Below, one piece after another: positions 14,877-22,468 of a stretch of 31,288 nucleotides of DNA. The stretch is from positions 1 through 31,288 of IMG/VR virus record IMGVR_UViG_3300028168_000239; one strand, written 5' to 3'. The notes under the pieces are model-generated. The model worked only from the letters and a program-made list of their open reading frames with translations, had not been told where the DNA came from and searched no databases. A program made the translations under genes and the position numbers. This DNA comes from a virus. The first letter of the stretch is position 1, and every line of letters begins with the position of its first letter.

Positions 14877-16520
14877 CTAGATCATATTTTCATAATCTGT
14901 TTTGTATCGGTTTAAAATTACGTACGCAATGATTAAAGCTACAGTTCCATCGATTCTTTTATATTTTGAGTTTAACTTAGATGGTTGTATGTTTCCATTC
15001 AAATCAACCTTAGCTTGAGTGTTTGATAGACACCATTTCATGATTGGATTGTTATTGTAATTCACCAGGTTATTCTTTAGATCGGCTTCCAGGATTTTCA
15101 TGGGTTCAGATAATGAAAAGATACCTTGTCTAACTTTATCCATGTTAAATCCTAGGTCTTCCATTTCTTTTATCCAATACTGTGAGTTCCAGGGGTCATA
15201 GCCAACCCACAAAGGTCGTATGCCATATGTTTGTATCATTTTCATGAACCACTGAGTTACTAAGCTAAAATCGTTTTGATTTCCTTCAGTTAAAGTTACA
15301 AAACCTTTCTTTATCCAAATATCATATGGAACATTATCTTCTTTGATTCGTTTCTCAACAACTTCACTTGGCATAAAGAAATGTGGTATTATAAACTTCT
15401 TGCTGGAGTTCTTTTTCTGAATTACAAGAACTGCAGCCGTAAGGTCTGTTGTTGAAGATAGATCTACACCACCTATAGCATATGAATCTCTTAGATCATC
15501 TATTAAATAATTATCTTCGTTATTCAAATCATCAAATGATAACCATGAACCTGAATCTGCTTGTTTAACATTAAAATCCTTGCATAACATTGTTACTCTT
15601 GTTGATAAATCATATTTTGATTTATTCATGACATCTTCTAAATATGATGCTGTTTTAACAACTCCTAGACTAGGATTTGACTTTTGCCATGTCGATGTAT
15701 CTTCATAGATTTCTTTTGTTGAATCCTGAGTATATAGCCATGCAAGTACTCTTGCGTCTTCAATTTCACCTTTGATAATCTTTCTAGCATAATCTAGTTT
15801 GTTATCTAAAAAACCACCGATGGTTGTTCCTTCAGTGGTTATGATAAATATAAGTGGTTCTTTTTTAGTTGATTGTGATTGTTTGATTGCATCATAGACT
15901 TTTGAATCGGTCATTTCATGGACTTCATCAATACAACCAACTTCAATATTGTATCCATCTTTGTTTCTTGACTGAGCCGATAGCTTCTTAATCTTGTTTT
16001 TTGTTTTAGGTGAATAAATATGAAAGATGTTCTTTTTACTTCTTGTATCTTTGGAAAGCGATGGAGACTGTTCTCTCATGTTATTGATCTCTTCAAATAA
16101 GATATTTGCTTGCTCTGTTGTATTTGATGCACAAACAATATCTACTCCACCACTTGATAAAAAGAATTCCGCTAAATCAATACCAGCAACAAATGTTGTC
16201 TTTCCGTTTTTTCGAGCAATCAACAAGATTACTTCATTAAATCTACGCAACCCTGAATCAACCATTTTAAATCCATAGGCGGTTTGAAGTAGTGCTTTCT
16301 CCCATAACTCTAATATAAAGGGCAGTCCATTAAATGGTGATTTGGTATGCTTACAAAAAGTCTCAATGAAATCGATTCTCAACTTGCCTGGTTTCTCATC
16401 AAAAATATAAGTTTGATTATCTAAGTCTTTGATGAGTTGATCTAACTGAGCTTTGAGTTCTTCTCCAACTATGATATTACCATCTTTAATTTCATTGTAA
16501 TATTCGATTAAGTAGTTCAT
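14877..16520 (-). CDS. terL: Terminase large subunit
   Basis: 547 aa. The ATPase domain has a Walker A variant IARKNGKT (101-108) and Walker B VGCIDEVHEM (194-203), followed by a coupling segment IFIITTEGTT (224-233). The C-terminal RNase H-like nuclease begins at IGGVDLSSTTDLTAAV (349-364) with D353 as a metal ligand; further acids lie near WVGYDPWNS. It pumps DNA into the head and cuts concatemers. The start overlaps terS by 4 nt. This family is generally found with HNH nucleases in cos-type phages, in agreement with the HNH gene at 17548. Confidence 0.95.
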   Translation of the reverse strand: MNYLIEYYNEIKDGNIIVGEELKAQLDQLIKDLDNQTYIFDEKPGKLRIDFIETFCKHTKSPFNGLPFILELWEKALLQTAYGFKMVDSGLRRFNEVILLIARKNGKTTFVAGIDLAEFFLSSGGVDIVCASNTTEQANILFEEINNMREQSPSLSKDTRSKKNIFHIYSPKTKNKIKKLSAQSRNKDGYNIEVGCIDEVHEMTDSKVYDAIKQSQSTKKEPLIFIITTEGTTIGGFLDNKLDYARKIIKGEIEDARVLAWLYTQDSTKEIYEDTSTWQKSNPSLGVVKTASYLEDVMNKSKYDLSTRVTMLCKDFNVKQADSGSWLSFDDLNNEDNYLIDDLRDSYAIGGVDLSSTTDLTAAVLVIQKKNSSKKFIIPHFFMPSEVVEKRIKEDNVPYDIWIKKGFVTLTEGNQNDFSLVTQWFMKMIQTYGIRPLWVGYDPWNSQYWIKEMEDLGFNMDKVRQGIFSLSEPMKILEADLKNNLVNYNNNPIMKWCLSNTQAKVDLNGNIQPSKLNSKYKRIDGTVALIIAYVILNRYKTDYENMI

Positions 16521-16837
16521 TCATTTGCTCGCTTAAGAAATTCATCAAACGCATCATCTCCATCATCTACTTGCGTTCCAAGAATTGTATTTAATGTTTT
16601 AATAACCGTTCCATAAGAATTCACAAGTTTTGTATAATATTTAGCAGCTTCAGTTTGACGTTGTGTTCCTTTACTAGATATTTGGATAGCGCCATGTTTT
16701 TTTATTTGTTCTTGTAACTTATCAAGTTCCACTTTCATAAACGCAGCTTGATGGATTAAATTATCTACTAATTCTGTCTTTGATTCATCGACCAAAGAAA
16801 AAAGCGACTTTAATCGCTTGTATTCAATATTTATCAT
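16517..16837 (-). CDS. terS: Terminase small subunit (P27 family)
   Basis: 106 aa. A helical protein with LVDNLIHQAAFMKVELDKLQEQIKKHGAI and a C-terminal KYYTKLVNSYGTVIKTLNTILGT helix, the profile of P27-type small terminases, which recognise the packaging site. The acidic C-terminus (DDGDDAFDEF) is typical. It overlaps terL by 4 nt and lies next to a GC-rich non-coding block that may be its DNA target. Confidence 0.85.
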   Translation of the reverse strand: MINIEYKRLKSLFSLVDESKTELVDNLIHQAAFMKVELDKLQEQIKKHGAIQISSKGTQRQTEAAKYYTKLVNSYGTVIKTLNTILGTQVDDGDDAFDEFLKRANE

Positions 16838-16947
16838 TTATATTGAAAACCTCTTTTCTGATTTTCAAAAAATCTGCCTTGTGTTTTTTAATTGCCCCCT
16901 ACGCGGTACCCTTCACATAAAATTAATAGAGATTGGGGGCGGGGTGT
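16838..16947. other. Candidate cos / packaging recognition region
   Basis: A 110-nt gap beside terS with GC-rich blocks in an AT-rich surrounding: GCCCCC (16894-16899) and its inverse GGGGGC (16935-16940), separated by 35 nt, with GCGGTACC between them. Position between an HNH nuclease region and terS is where cos sites of HNH-dependent phages are found. The cut site itself cannot be read from the sequence. Confidence 0.45.
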
Positions 16948-17493
16948 TTAGTCTCCATTATTGTTGATATATTTGTTAAATCTAATATACAAATCCGCAA
17001 TTTTGCGACTATTCATTTGAAATCTAGGATTCATATTTTTTGCATTTGCATTTTTATAAGAATCCGCAATTTTCAAGTTCTTAATTAACAACTTTGATGC
17101 GAGGTATAGATTTTTGTACATAAGATGTTTTGTTGTTTTCAACATCTTTTTAGAATACTTCATATAAGCTTTTAGTTCTGATATGTCTTCAATTTCAAGG
17201 AAAGCTTCAATATCGCTAATCACCTTATTTGTTACTTCTTTCATAATTCTATCAATTTCTTGTTCTCTCTTTTCCACTTCATTAGAAATTTTTACAAAAT
17301 CATTAAAAGAAATCTTATCATACCTTTTATTGTTGAGATCCATTTGATTCATTCTATACTCGTATTTCTCTTTTTCATTCTGATTCAGCAATTCAAAGCA
17401 TTCATCATATTGTTTTTTAGCATTCGTATATTCGCCAATATAGATATAGTAATCAATGTAGAGAACTCTAATTGCCTGCTTAAAATCTCTCAC
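16948..17493 (-). CDS. Unknown protein between cos region and HNH gene (probable moron)
   Basis: 181 aa from the GTG at 17493, which has AGGGGTGA at good spacing. An ATG at 17517 in the same frame lies within a TATAAT box and upstream of the expected transcript start, so it is unlikely to be used. The product is helical, Lys/Asn/Tyr-rich and soluble: an N-terminal TPR-like pair (DYYIYIGEYTNAKKQYDECF), a coiled coil (about 70-105) and a basic C-terminus (NSRKIADLYIRFNKYIN). No enzyme motif is seen. It separates terS from the HNH gene, which are usually adjacent, and has its own promoter, both marks of a late-added gene. Function unknown. Confidence 0.65.
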   Translation of the reverse strand: MRDFKQAIRVLYIDYYIYIGEYTNAKKQYDECFELLNQNEKEKYEYRMNQMDLNNKRYDKISFNDFVKISNEVEKREQEIDRIMKEVTNKVISDIEAFLEIEDISELKAYMKYSKKMLKTTKHLMYKNLYLASKLLIKNLKIADSYKNANAKNMNPRFQMNSRKIADLYIRFNKYINNNGD

Positions 17494-17515
17494 AAAATCA
17501 CCCCTTTTTATAACC

Positions 17516-17521
17516 ATTATA
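17516..17521 (-). promoter_or_regulatory. -10 box of the gene at 16948-17493
   Basis: A perfect TATAAT on the minus strand about 22 nt before the preferred GTG start. The -35 position (TCGTTT at 17-nt spacing) is a poor match, so activity may depend on an activator or be weak. Confidence 0.5.
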
Positions 17522-17547
17522 TCAAATATGAATTATAAAAACGAGGT

Positions 17548-17832
17548 TTATCGTGAAATCAAATTACCGTCTTTATCAAATTGTTGTGAATTCGAGAAAC
17601 GTTTGTGTTCTTCATTATGACATTTCTTACACAATAACTCGAGATTATCTTGATTTAAACTAATCATTGGATCTGTGATATTTTGAACTGTAATCCTTTT
17701 GATATGATGTACTTCTTCACCCAAAGCACCACAACGTTCACACTTCCCATTAGCTTCTCTTATCTTAATTTCTCTTGCTACTTTCCATGCCACAGACTTA
17801 TAAAATCGATGGAGTTCTTTAGGCTTTCTCAT
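17548..17832 (-). CDS. HNH endonuclease
   Basis: 94 aa. A compact HNH nuclease: zinc ligands CERCG (33-37) and CKKCH (69-73), the catalytic EVHHIKR (about 40-46), NQDNLELLC (61-69) and the final HNEEH. Phage HNH proteins of this kind work with the terminase at cos sites, and the gene is near terS/terL here. It overlaps metK by 14 nt, so it is translated in the same unit. The full set of HNH residues is present. Confidence 0.9.
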   Translation of the reverse strand: MRKPKELHRFYKSVAWKVAREIKIREANGKCERCGALGEEVHHIKRITVQNITDPMISLNQDNLELLCKKCHNEEHKRFSNSQQFDKDGNLISR

Positions 17833-18949
17833 ACATCTTTCTCAATTCGATCATCTTATCATCTGCATGTTCCCATCGAACATTTAAATCTTCACGACCG
17901 AAATGACCATACTTAGCTAATTCCTGGAACTTAACTTTATCTAACTCAAGTTCTTTTTTAATGTGTTCTGGTCTGAAATCAAATGATTGAGTTATCAGAT
18001 CCTGTATTTTCTCATCACTTATTACTCCAGTACCAAATGTATTCACATATACACTTACAGGCTTTGCTATACCAATTGCATAGCTTAGTTGCAACTCGCA
18101 ACGTGTCGCAAGATTTGCCCCTACAACGGCCTTTGAAACATATCTGGCATAATAAGCCGCACTGCGATCAACCTTGCTTACGTCTTTACCTGAGAATGCT
18201 CCTCCACCATGCTTAGCATAACCACCATAGGTATCAACGATTATCTTACGCCCAGTTAATCCTGAATCTGCATATGGACCACCGATGATAAACTCTCCTG
18301 TTGGATTGATGAGTATTTTTGCTTCTTTGATTGTCTTATAATCAAATACTTTTGGTAAGATTTCATTGATAATGATATCCTCATAAAGCTCTCTTCTAAT
18401 CCATGATTTCGTTTGTGCTGAAATTATGATAGTTTGCACTTTCTTTGGTTTGCCATTTTCGTAACCAACTGACACCTGACATTTACCATCTGGTCCAAAG
18501 ATATGTGAATATTGCTGTTTACGCGATTTATCAATCTCTTTTGACAATTTGTTAGCTAGCATAATTGGAAGTGGCATCAACTCTTTTGTTTCGTTACACG
18601 CATAACCAAACATAATCCCTTGATCACCTGCACCTTGTTCATGTGATTCACTTGAATCAACTCCAAGTGCAATATCCGGAGACTGCTTGCTAATCTTTTC
18701 CATGACTACAAAACTATCTTCATAGCCAATGTCATAGAGTTTTCTTTTTGTGATATCTTTATAATCTACTTTTGCAGTTGTGGTGACTTCACCAAAAACA
18801 AATACTAAATCATCCTTAATTGCCGTCTCAACTGCTACTCGAGCATTTTTATCTTGTTCTAAAATTGCATCTAGTATCGCATCACTGATTTGATCACAGA
18901 CTTTATCAGGATGTCCGCTAAATACAGATTCACTTGTTATTACTTGCAT
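17819..18949 (-). CDS. metK: S-adenosylmethionine synthetase (phage-borne)
   Basis: 376 aa, near the usual bacterial length of about 384. The family signatures are intact: SGHPDKVCDQISDAILD (11-27) with the ATP-binding histidine, GAGDQGIMFGYA (106-117) and GGGAFSGKDVSKVDRSAAY (248-266). It makes S-adenosylmethionine from methionine and ATP in the cytoplasm. The gene lies between phage genes in the same direction, with a good ribosome site (AAAGGAG), overlapping the HNH gene. Two to four kb upstream is a phage DNA methyltransferase that uses the same product, so a role in supplying methyl donor during phage replication is likely (inference). No truncation is seen. Confidence 0.95.
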   Translation of the reverse strand: MQVITSESVFSGHPDKVCDQISDAILDAILEQDKNARVAVETAIKDDLVFVFGEVTTTAKVDYKDITKRKLYDIGYEDSFVVMEKISKQSPDIALGVDSSESHEQGAGDQGIMFGYACNETKELMPLPIMLANKLSKEIDKSRKQQYSHIFGPDGKCQVSVGYENGKPKKVQTIIISAQTKSWIRRELYEDIIINEILPKVFDYKTIKEAKILINPTGEFIIGGPYADSGLTGRKIIVDTYGGYAKHGGGAFSGKDVSKVDRSAAYYARYVSKAVVGANLATRCELQLSYAIGIAKPVSVYVNTFGTGVISDEKIQDLITQSFDFRPEHIKKELELDKVKFQELAKYGHFGREDLNVRWEHADDKMIELRKMYEKA

Positions 18950-18976
18950 TAAACTTCATCTCCTTTATAAACGAGT

Positions 18977-18999
18977 AAAAAAGGAGCCTATTCGCTCCT
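18977..18999 (-). terminator. Terminator overlapping the end of the small gene at 18988
   Basis: On the minus strand AGGAGC (18999-18994), loop of 6, GCTCCT (18987-18982), then a run of U (to 18977). The TAG stop of the gene at 18988-19290 lies in the loop. It would end or reduce transcription coming from the methyltransferase genes before metK. Confidence 0.7.
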
Positions 19000-19290
19000 A
19001 AGTACTGATTTTGGTAAGTATGCTGTGTATCTTGCGTAATGGTATCCTTCACTTTCAACAAGGATTCCTAAATCATGTTCTTTACTTGTTACTAAAATAC
19101 AATGGAACACATCATCTTTATCGCAATACATCACATCAATGTTTTCTTTTATAAACTCATAATCATCAAGTGGATCGTGTATGAATGTCTCAAACAAATC
19201 TGAATCAATGATTATCTCTTTTTCAATGATGAACTCATCTTGTGGAAGAAGTTCTTCCGGTGTTGCTTTTCTAATAAAGTTTACTTTCAT
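18988..19290 (-). CDS. Small acidic phage protein
   Basis: 100 aa from the ATG at 19290, which overlaps the stop of the upstream gene (ATGA) and has GGGAG upstream; an upstream in-frame start would extend deep into that gene. The sequence is acidic with an N-terminal strand (MKVNFIRKATPEELLPQDEF), a central DDYEFIKENIDVMYCDKDDVFHC and a C-terminal GYHYARYTAYLPK. It looks like a short, single-domain protein of the type often found in Firmicutes phages near methyltransferase genes. Function not known. Confidence 0.65.
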   Translation of the reverse strand: MKVNFIRKATPEELLPQDEFIIEKEIIIDSDLFETFIHDPLDDYEFIKENIDVMYCDKDDVFHCILVTSKEHDLGILVESEGYHYARYTAYLPKSVLRSE

Positions 19291-19667
19291 TTTGCTATCT
19301 CCCATGCTGTATAAACTGAACGGTATGAACAATCCCAAGTATCAAGAATCACTCCATCAATGCAAACTGTAATGTGTCCTGCCATTTTTAAGATGTATGT
19401 ACCTTTAGGATGTAACTCGGTAAAATCACTACCTTTGATTCTAGGTTCACCTTTTACTGCTTTGAATATCAGTCTTGGATAACCTTTCAGATAATCATAT
19501 AAGAACTTCGTATCTTTGTAACTTGAATACCCTAACTCTCGTTTTGCTTGATTTAGTTCTCTTCTGCATTCAAGATAGTCTTTCTTTGTAGCTGTTACGA
19601 TTGCTCTAACAACACAATCTCCTGTTTTGATGCCTTTTGGATGTGCATTAAATTCTTTATACATCAT
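19287..19667 (-). CDS. Papain-like cysteine peptidase-fold protein (putative)
   Basis: 126 aa from the ATG at 19667, which has AAAGGA 8 nt upstream and shares a base with the stop of the preceding gene. A Cys in GDCVVRAI near the N-terminus, a His in AGHITVCIDG and an Asp in ILDTWDCSYR follow the order of a papain/NlpC-like catalytic triad, and the hydrophobic residues after the Cys and His fit the fold. This could be a small peptidase or deubiquitinase-like enzyme, or a non-catalytic relative. It is transcribed with the methyltransferase gene and has no signal peptide, so it should act inside the cell. The function is inference from three residues. Confidence 0.55.
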   Translation of the reverse strand: MMYKEFNAHPKGIKTGDCVVRAIVTATKKDYLECRRELNQAKRELGYSSYKDTKFLYDYLKGYPRLIFKAVKGEPRIKGSDFTELHPKGTYILKMAGHITVCIDGVILDTWDCSYRSVYTAWEIAK

Positions 19668-20092
19668 TAAGCCCATCCTTTATTAAGCCATTTAACAAGT
19701 TCTCTAGATGAGTTTGTTTTAAATGCAGGTTTATCAAATCCATCAAGTCTTTCATAAACTGTGTATTTTGAATCGTTCCATGCACAATCAATTTGAATAA
19801 CAAGCAGGTTGTTATTGGTTTCCATGTCTGCAATTCTAAAATCATCATAGAGTGGACCGTTCAGTGGACAGTTATTCTTGAACCAAACATAACTTGTCTC
19901 AAGGTCAACCTTGCCACCCGCTTTGATTTGCTTGATGATGTTTCCCATCTTTTTTGTTTTGTTCCCTAAGCTTGTGTCTCTGCAAAACCAATCGAACCAT
20001 CCTGCATTGATTTGAGTTGTTCTATCTGGGCTATCAAACTCACAAGCCTTGAATCTTTCAATCCATTCAGATAATTTAATCTGCTCTTCCAT
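19667..20092 (-). CDS. Hypothetical phage protein
   Basis: 141 aa. Not assigned to a named family. It is rich in aromatic residues (GWFDWFCRD, ETSYVWFKNNCPLNGPLYDDFRI), with a final basic helix (SRELVKWLNKGWA). No membrane segment or nucleotide-binding motif is visible. It starts at an ATG with a GGAG ribosome site and is coupled to the peptidase-like gene through a TAATG overlap. Its place after the methyltransferase gene suggests a role in DNA metabolism or modification, but nothing in the sequence proves this. Confidence 0.65.
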   Translation of the reverse strand: MEEQIKLSEWIERFKACEFDSPDRTTQINAGWFDWFCRDTSLGNKTKKMGNIIKQIKAGGKVDLETSYVWFKNNCPLNGPLYDDFRIADMETNNNLLVIQIDCAWNDSKYTVYERLDGFDKPAFKTNSSRELVKWLNKGWA

Positions 20093-20168
20093 AATCGTAG
20101 TCTCCTTATAATTTTTTGGTTACTACATATATCACTCTAAAGGGACTAAATAGCAAGTTCTTTTTTTA

Positions 20169-21380
20169 CTATAGTGACTTATTTTCAAAGTAATCAAAAT
20201 CGCTTAGTGGAGACTTTTTCCCGTTTCTGATTAAATAGCATGCTTCATTTGACGCTTTATGTTTGATATAGCGTTTCACAATAACATCGATAAACTTTTC
20301 ATCAAGTTCCATCAGAAATGATTTACGATCCAATTGATCGGCAGCAATCATGGTTGAACCTGAACCGCCAAATAAATCTAAGATAGATTCATGACGTCTT
20401 GATGAATTGCTGATAGCTTTTCCAACCAACTCCAAAGGTTTCATGGTCGGATGCTCTTCACTCTTTCTTGGTTTGTTATATTCCCAGATGGTATCTTGCG
20501 TACGGTCGTCAACAAAGTAATGAGCTGCACCTTCTTTCCATCCATATAAAATGGGTTCATGTCTCCAGTGATAGTCTTGTCTTCCAAGTACTAAAGCATT
20601 CTTAACCCAGACTAGACATTCGGCCAGTTTATATCCTGCGTTCTTATATGCATTTCTAAAGTTGAGTCCTTCAGTATCAGCATGGCAAACATAAATTGCT
20701 CCACCTGGTTTTGTATGTTTGAACATATTTTGAAATGCACTATATAAAAAGAGATAGAAGGTATTATCTTCCATCTTATCGTTTTTGATTTTTCCTGCAG
20801 TACCTTCATAGTCAACATTGTAAGGCGGATCAGTAAACAACATATCTACGAGATGACCATCAAGTAATATTTCTACTTGTTTTTCATCGGTTGAATCACC
20901 ACACATGAGTCGGTGTGGTCCTAGTTCATAAATGTCACCAGGTTGTGAAAAAGGTTCTTCTGGCATCTCATCATCGATATCAAAATCATCATCAGATGCA
21001 TTATCAGGAAGTAAGTCTTCCATTTCCTCAAATCCAAACTGAAGCATGTCCATGTCAATATCAGCTAACTCTGCTTCAAGTCTTGATAAATCCCAGGTCG
21101 CAAGTTCTGCTGTTTTATTATCCGCTAAGCGAAATGCTTTGATTTGCGCGTCATTTAAATCATCTGCGATAATACACGGCACTTTTACTAACCCAAGCGA
21201 CACAGAGGCTTTTAAGCGTGTGTGTCCGGCTATAATGACATTATCACTTGTAATGACGATTGGAACTTTAAAACCAAATTCCTTAATCGAGTTAGCAACT
21301 GCTTTTATTGCTTCTTCATTGTTTCTTGGATTGTTTTCGTACTCTTGGAGTAATGATACTTGCTTCATCACGATATTCAT
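20169..21380 (-). CDS. ParB domain-DNA methyltransferase fusion (beta-class, adenine/cytosine-N)
   Basis: 403 aa from the ATG at 21380, chosen because AGGAGG lies 9 nt upstream; a start 7 codons earlier would contain that site. Residues 1-95 form a ParB/Srx-type domain (LLQEYENNPRNNEEA, IIAGHTRLKA). The C-terminal part is an N6-adenine or N4-cytosine methyltransferase with motif IV DPPYNVDY (184-191) before motif I DLFGGSGSTMIA (335-346), the beta-class order, and HPTMKPLELV between. It transfers a methyl group from S-adenosylmethionine to DNA. No restriction nuclease is adjacent, so it is probably an orphan enzyme protecting phage DNA. metK lies 1.2 kb downstream. It overlaps the upstream HTH gene by 65 nt. 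Confidence 0.92.
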   Translation of the reverse strand: MNIVMKQVSLLQEYENNPRNNEEAIKAVANSIKEFGFKVPIVITSDNVIIAGHTRLKASVSLGLVKVPCIIADDLNDAQIKAFRLADNKTAELATWDLSRLEAELADIDMDMLQFGFEEMEDLLPDNASDDDFDIDDEMPEEPFSQPGDIYELGPHRLMCGDSTDEKQVEILLDGHLVDMLFTDPPYNVDYEGTAGKIKNDKMEDNTFYLFLYSAFQNMFKHTKPGGAIYVCHADTEGLNFRNAYKNAGYKLAECLVWVKNALVLGRQDYHWRHEPILYGWKEGAAHYFVDDRTQDTIWEYNKPRKSEEHPTMKPLELVGKAISNSSRRHESILDLFGGSGSTMIAADQLDRKSFLMELDEKFIDVIVKRYIKHKASNEACYLIRNGKKSPLSDFDYFENKSL

Positions 21381-21828
21381 TGATCCAAACCTCCTCGCCA
21401 TTTTCTATGCGCTTAGCCATAAGCTCAATTTCTGCTTTCTTTTCGTTATACTCAATTCCAAATTTTGTAATGAGTAAGTATTTAATTGCTGTGATATCTG
21501 GAAGCGACTGTTTCTTGTATTTCGTAATACGTTTTTTAGTTCCTGTCTTCGTTTCTTCAATCACAGTCTGTGTTTCTTCATATTCAAACCCAATTGCACG
21601 CTTATAAATAGCGTCAACTAGTTTTTGTTTTAATTCCTCATCACCAAATTGAAAAGCATCATCTAATCTTTGATGCACTTTTCTCAATTTGATAATCGTT
21701 TTTTCAGTAACACCTAAATATTCAGCAACTTGTCTTTGAGTAGCTCTTTTTGAAATCATTTCTGATATTGCTTTTAATTTCGTCTCTAGATGTCCAGATT
21801 CTTTCCAGCGCTCATATGTATCAAGCAT
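21316..21828 (-). CDS. HTH DNA-binding protein, small-terminase-like
   Basis: 170 aa from the ATG at 21828 (AAAGGA upstream; a GTG 4 codons earlier has no site). An N-terminal helix-turn-helix (about 28-50, RATQRQVAEYLGVTEKTIIK) is followed by a helical region and the segment AIGFEYEETQTVIEE...PDITAIKYLL, a pattern shared with small terminase-like and DNA-packaging proteins. A P27-type TerS is present elsewhere, so this may be a second packaging factor or a late-gene regulator. It is the first gene after the late promoter. Confidence 0.7.
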   Translation of the reverse strand: MLDTYERWKESGHLETKLKAISEMISKRATQRQVAEYLGVTEKTIIKLRKVHQRLDDAFQFGDEELKQKLVDAIYKRAIGFEYEETQTVIEETKTGTKKRITKYKKQSLPDITAIKYLLITKFGIEYNEKKAEIELMAKRIENGEEVWINEYRDEASIITPRVRKQSKKQ

Positions 21829-21858
21829 TTTTCCTTTCACTTCAAATCACTCCAACTG

Positions 21859-21887
21859 TTTATAAACTAAAATAATCCACAGTTGAA
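21859..21887 (-). promoter_or_regulatory. Late-region promoter with flanking dyad
   Basis: On the minus strand TTCAAC (21887-21882), 17 nt, TATAAA (21864-21859), about 30 nt before the HTH gene. A 7-bp inverted repeat, CAACTGT (21853-21859) and ACAGTTG (21879-21885), encloses the promoter and could bind the DUF1492/ArpU-type protein encoded just upstream. Confidence 0.6.
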
Positions 21888-21910
21888 ATACTACAAGTAT
21901 CTCTGCAAAA

Positions 21911-21939
21911 ACAAAAAAGAACCCATTTCAATGAATTCT
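21911..21939 (-). terminator. Terminator between early/regulatory and late genes
   Basis: Minus strand: an 11-bp stem, AAGAATTCATT pairing with AATGGGTTCTT (two G-U pairs), followed by UUUUUUG. It lies between the late-regulator gene and the late promoter and would isolate the two transcription units. Confidence 0.75.
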
Positions 21940-22042
21940 TCTTGTTTCTAGGCTGGTCTTATAGCCAGTATTCCATATGTTTACACTTTTCTTATTATAA
22001 TACTATCACACCCTTGACAGTTTCACAATTTGTCATCCCTGC

Positions 22043-22468
22043 TCAATCTTGCCTTTTTTTAGGAAGAACGATTTGTGCTAGTGCTTTTACATGCCATCGC
22101 CTTACTGTCGCTGATGAGTAGACCAGGTTTTTTGCAATTTCACTCCAGCTTAACCAATCAATATACCGATAGATTAGAAGCATTTTCAATTTTGAATCTT
22201 CAAGTTGATCAATTACACAAATGATCTCTCCTTTAATGTTTGGAAGCTTTCTTTTCATTTGTGTAATCAGTTGTTCGTTTTCCAATGTTTTTTGTATCCA
22301 TTTTTCAAATGGTGCCTTTAAACTTTTTGTACCATCTACACGTATCTGATCAAAGCTTATTCCAGGAATCGAGTTTGCTAACCGTATGAATTCCTCTGTT
22401 TCTTCTTGCATCAGTTTAATCTTTTGTTTTGTGTAGTAGTATCTGCTCAGGTAATCTCTTACTTGCAT
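22043..22468 (-). CDS. Late transcription regulator, sigma-region-4-like (DUF1492/ArpU type)
   Basis: 141 aa. The N-terminal half is a helical coil (MQVRDYLSRYYYTKQKIKLM). The C-terminal half has the sigma-70 region 4-like helix-turn-helix (KMLLIYRYIDWLSWSEIAKNL, then SSATVRRWHVKAL). Such proteins (RinA, ArpU, DUF1492) switch on late genes in Firmicutes phages. The position directly before the terminator and late promoter fits this role. The ribosome site is AAGGAGAAA. A probable promoter lies about 40 nt upstream (TTTACT, 16 nt, TATATA). Confidence 0.8.
   Translation of the reverse strand: MQVRDYLSRYYYTKQKIKLMQEETEEFIRLANSIPGISFDQIRVDGTKSLKAPFEKWIQKTLENEQLITQMKRKLPNIKGEIICVIDQLEDSKLKMLLIYRYIDWLSWSEIAKNLVYSSATVRRWHVKALAQIVLPKKRQD

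Noticed and set aside
20136-20146. TCTAAAGGGAC, whose inverse GTCCCTTTAGA occurs at 26411-26421
   Set aside because: Single shared 11-mers are expected many times by chance in 31 kb; no symmetry or further similarity around them.
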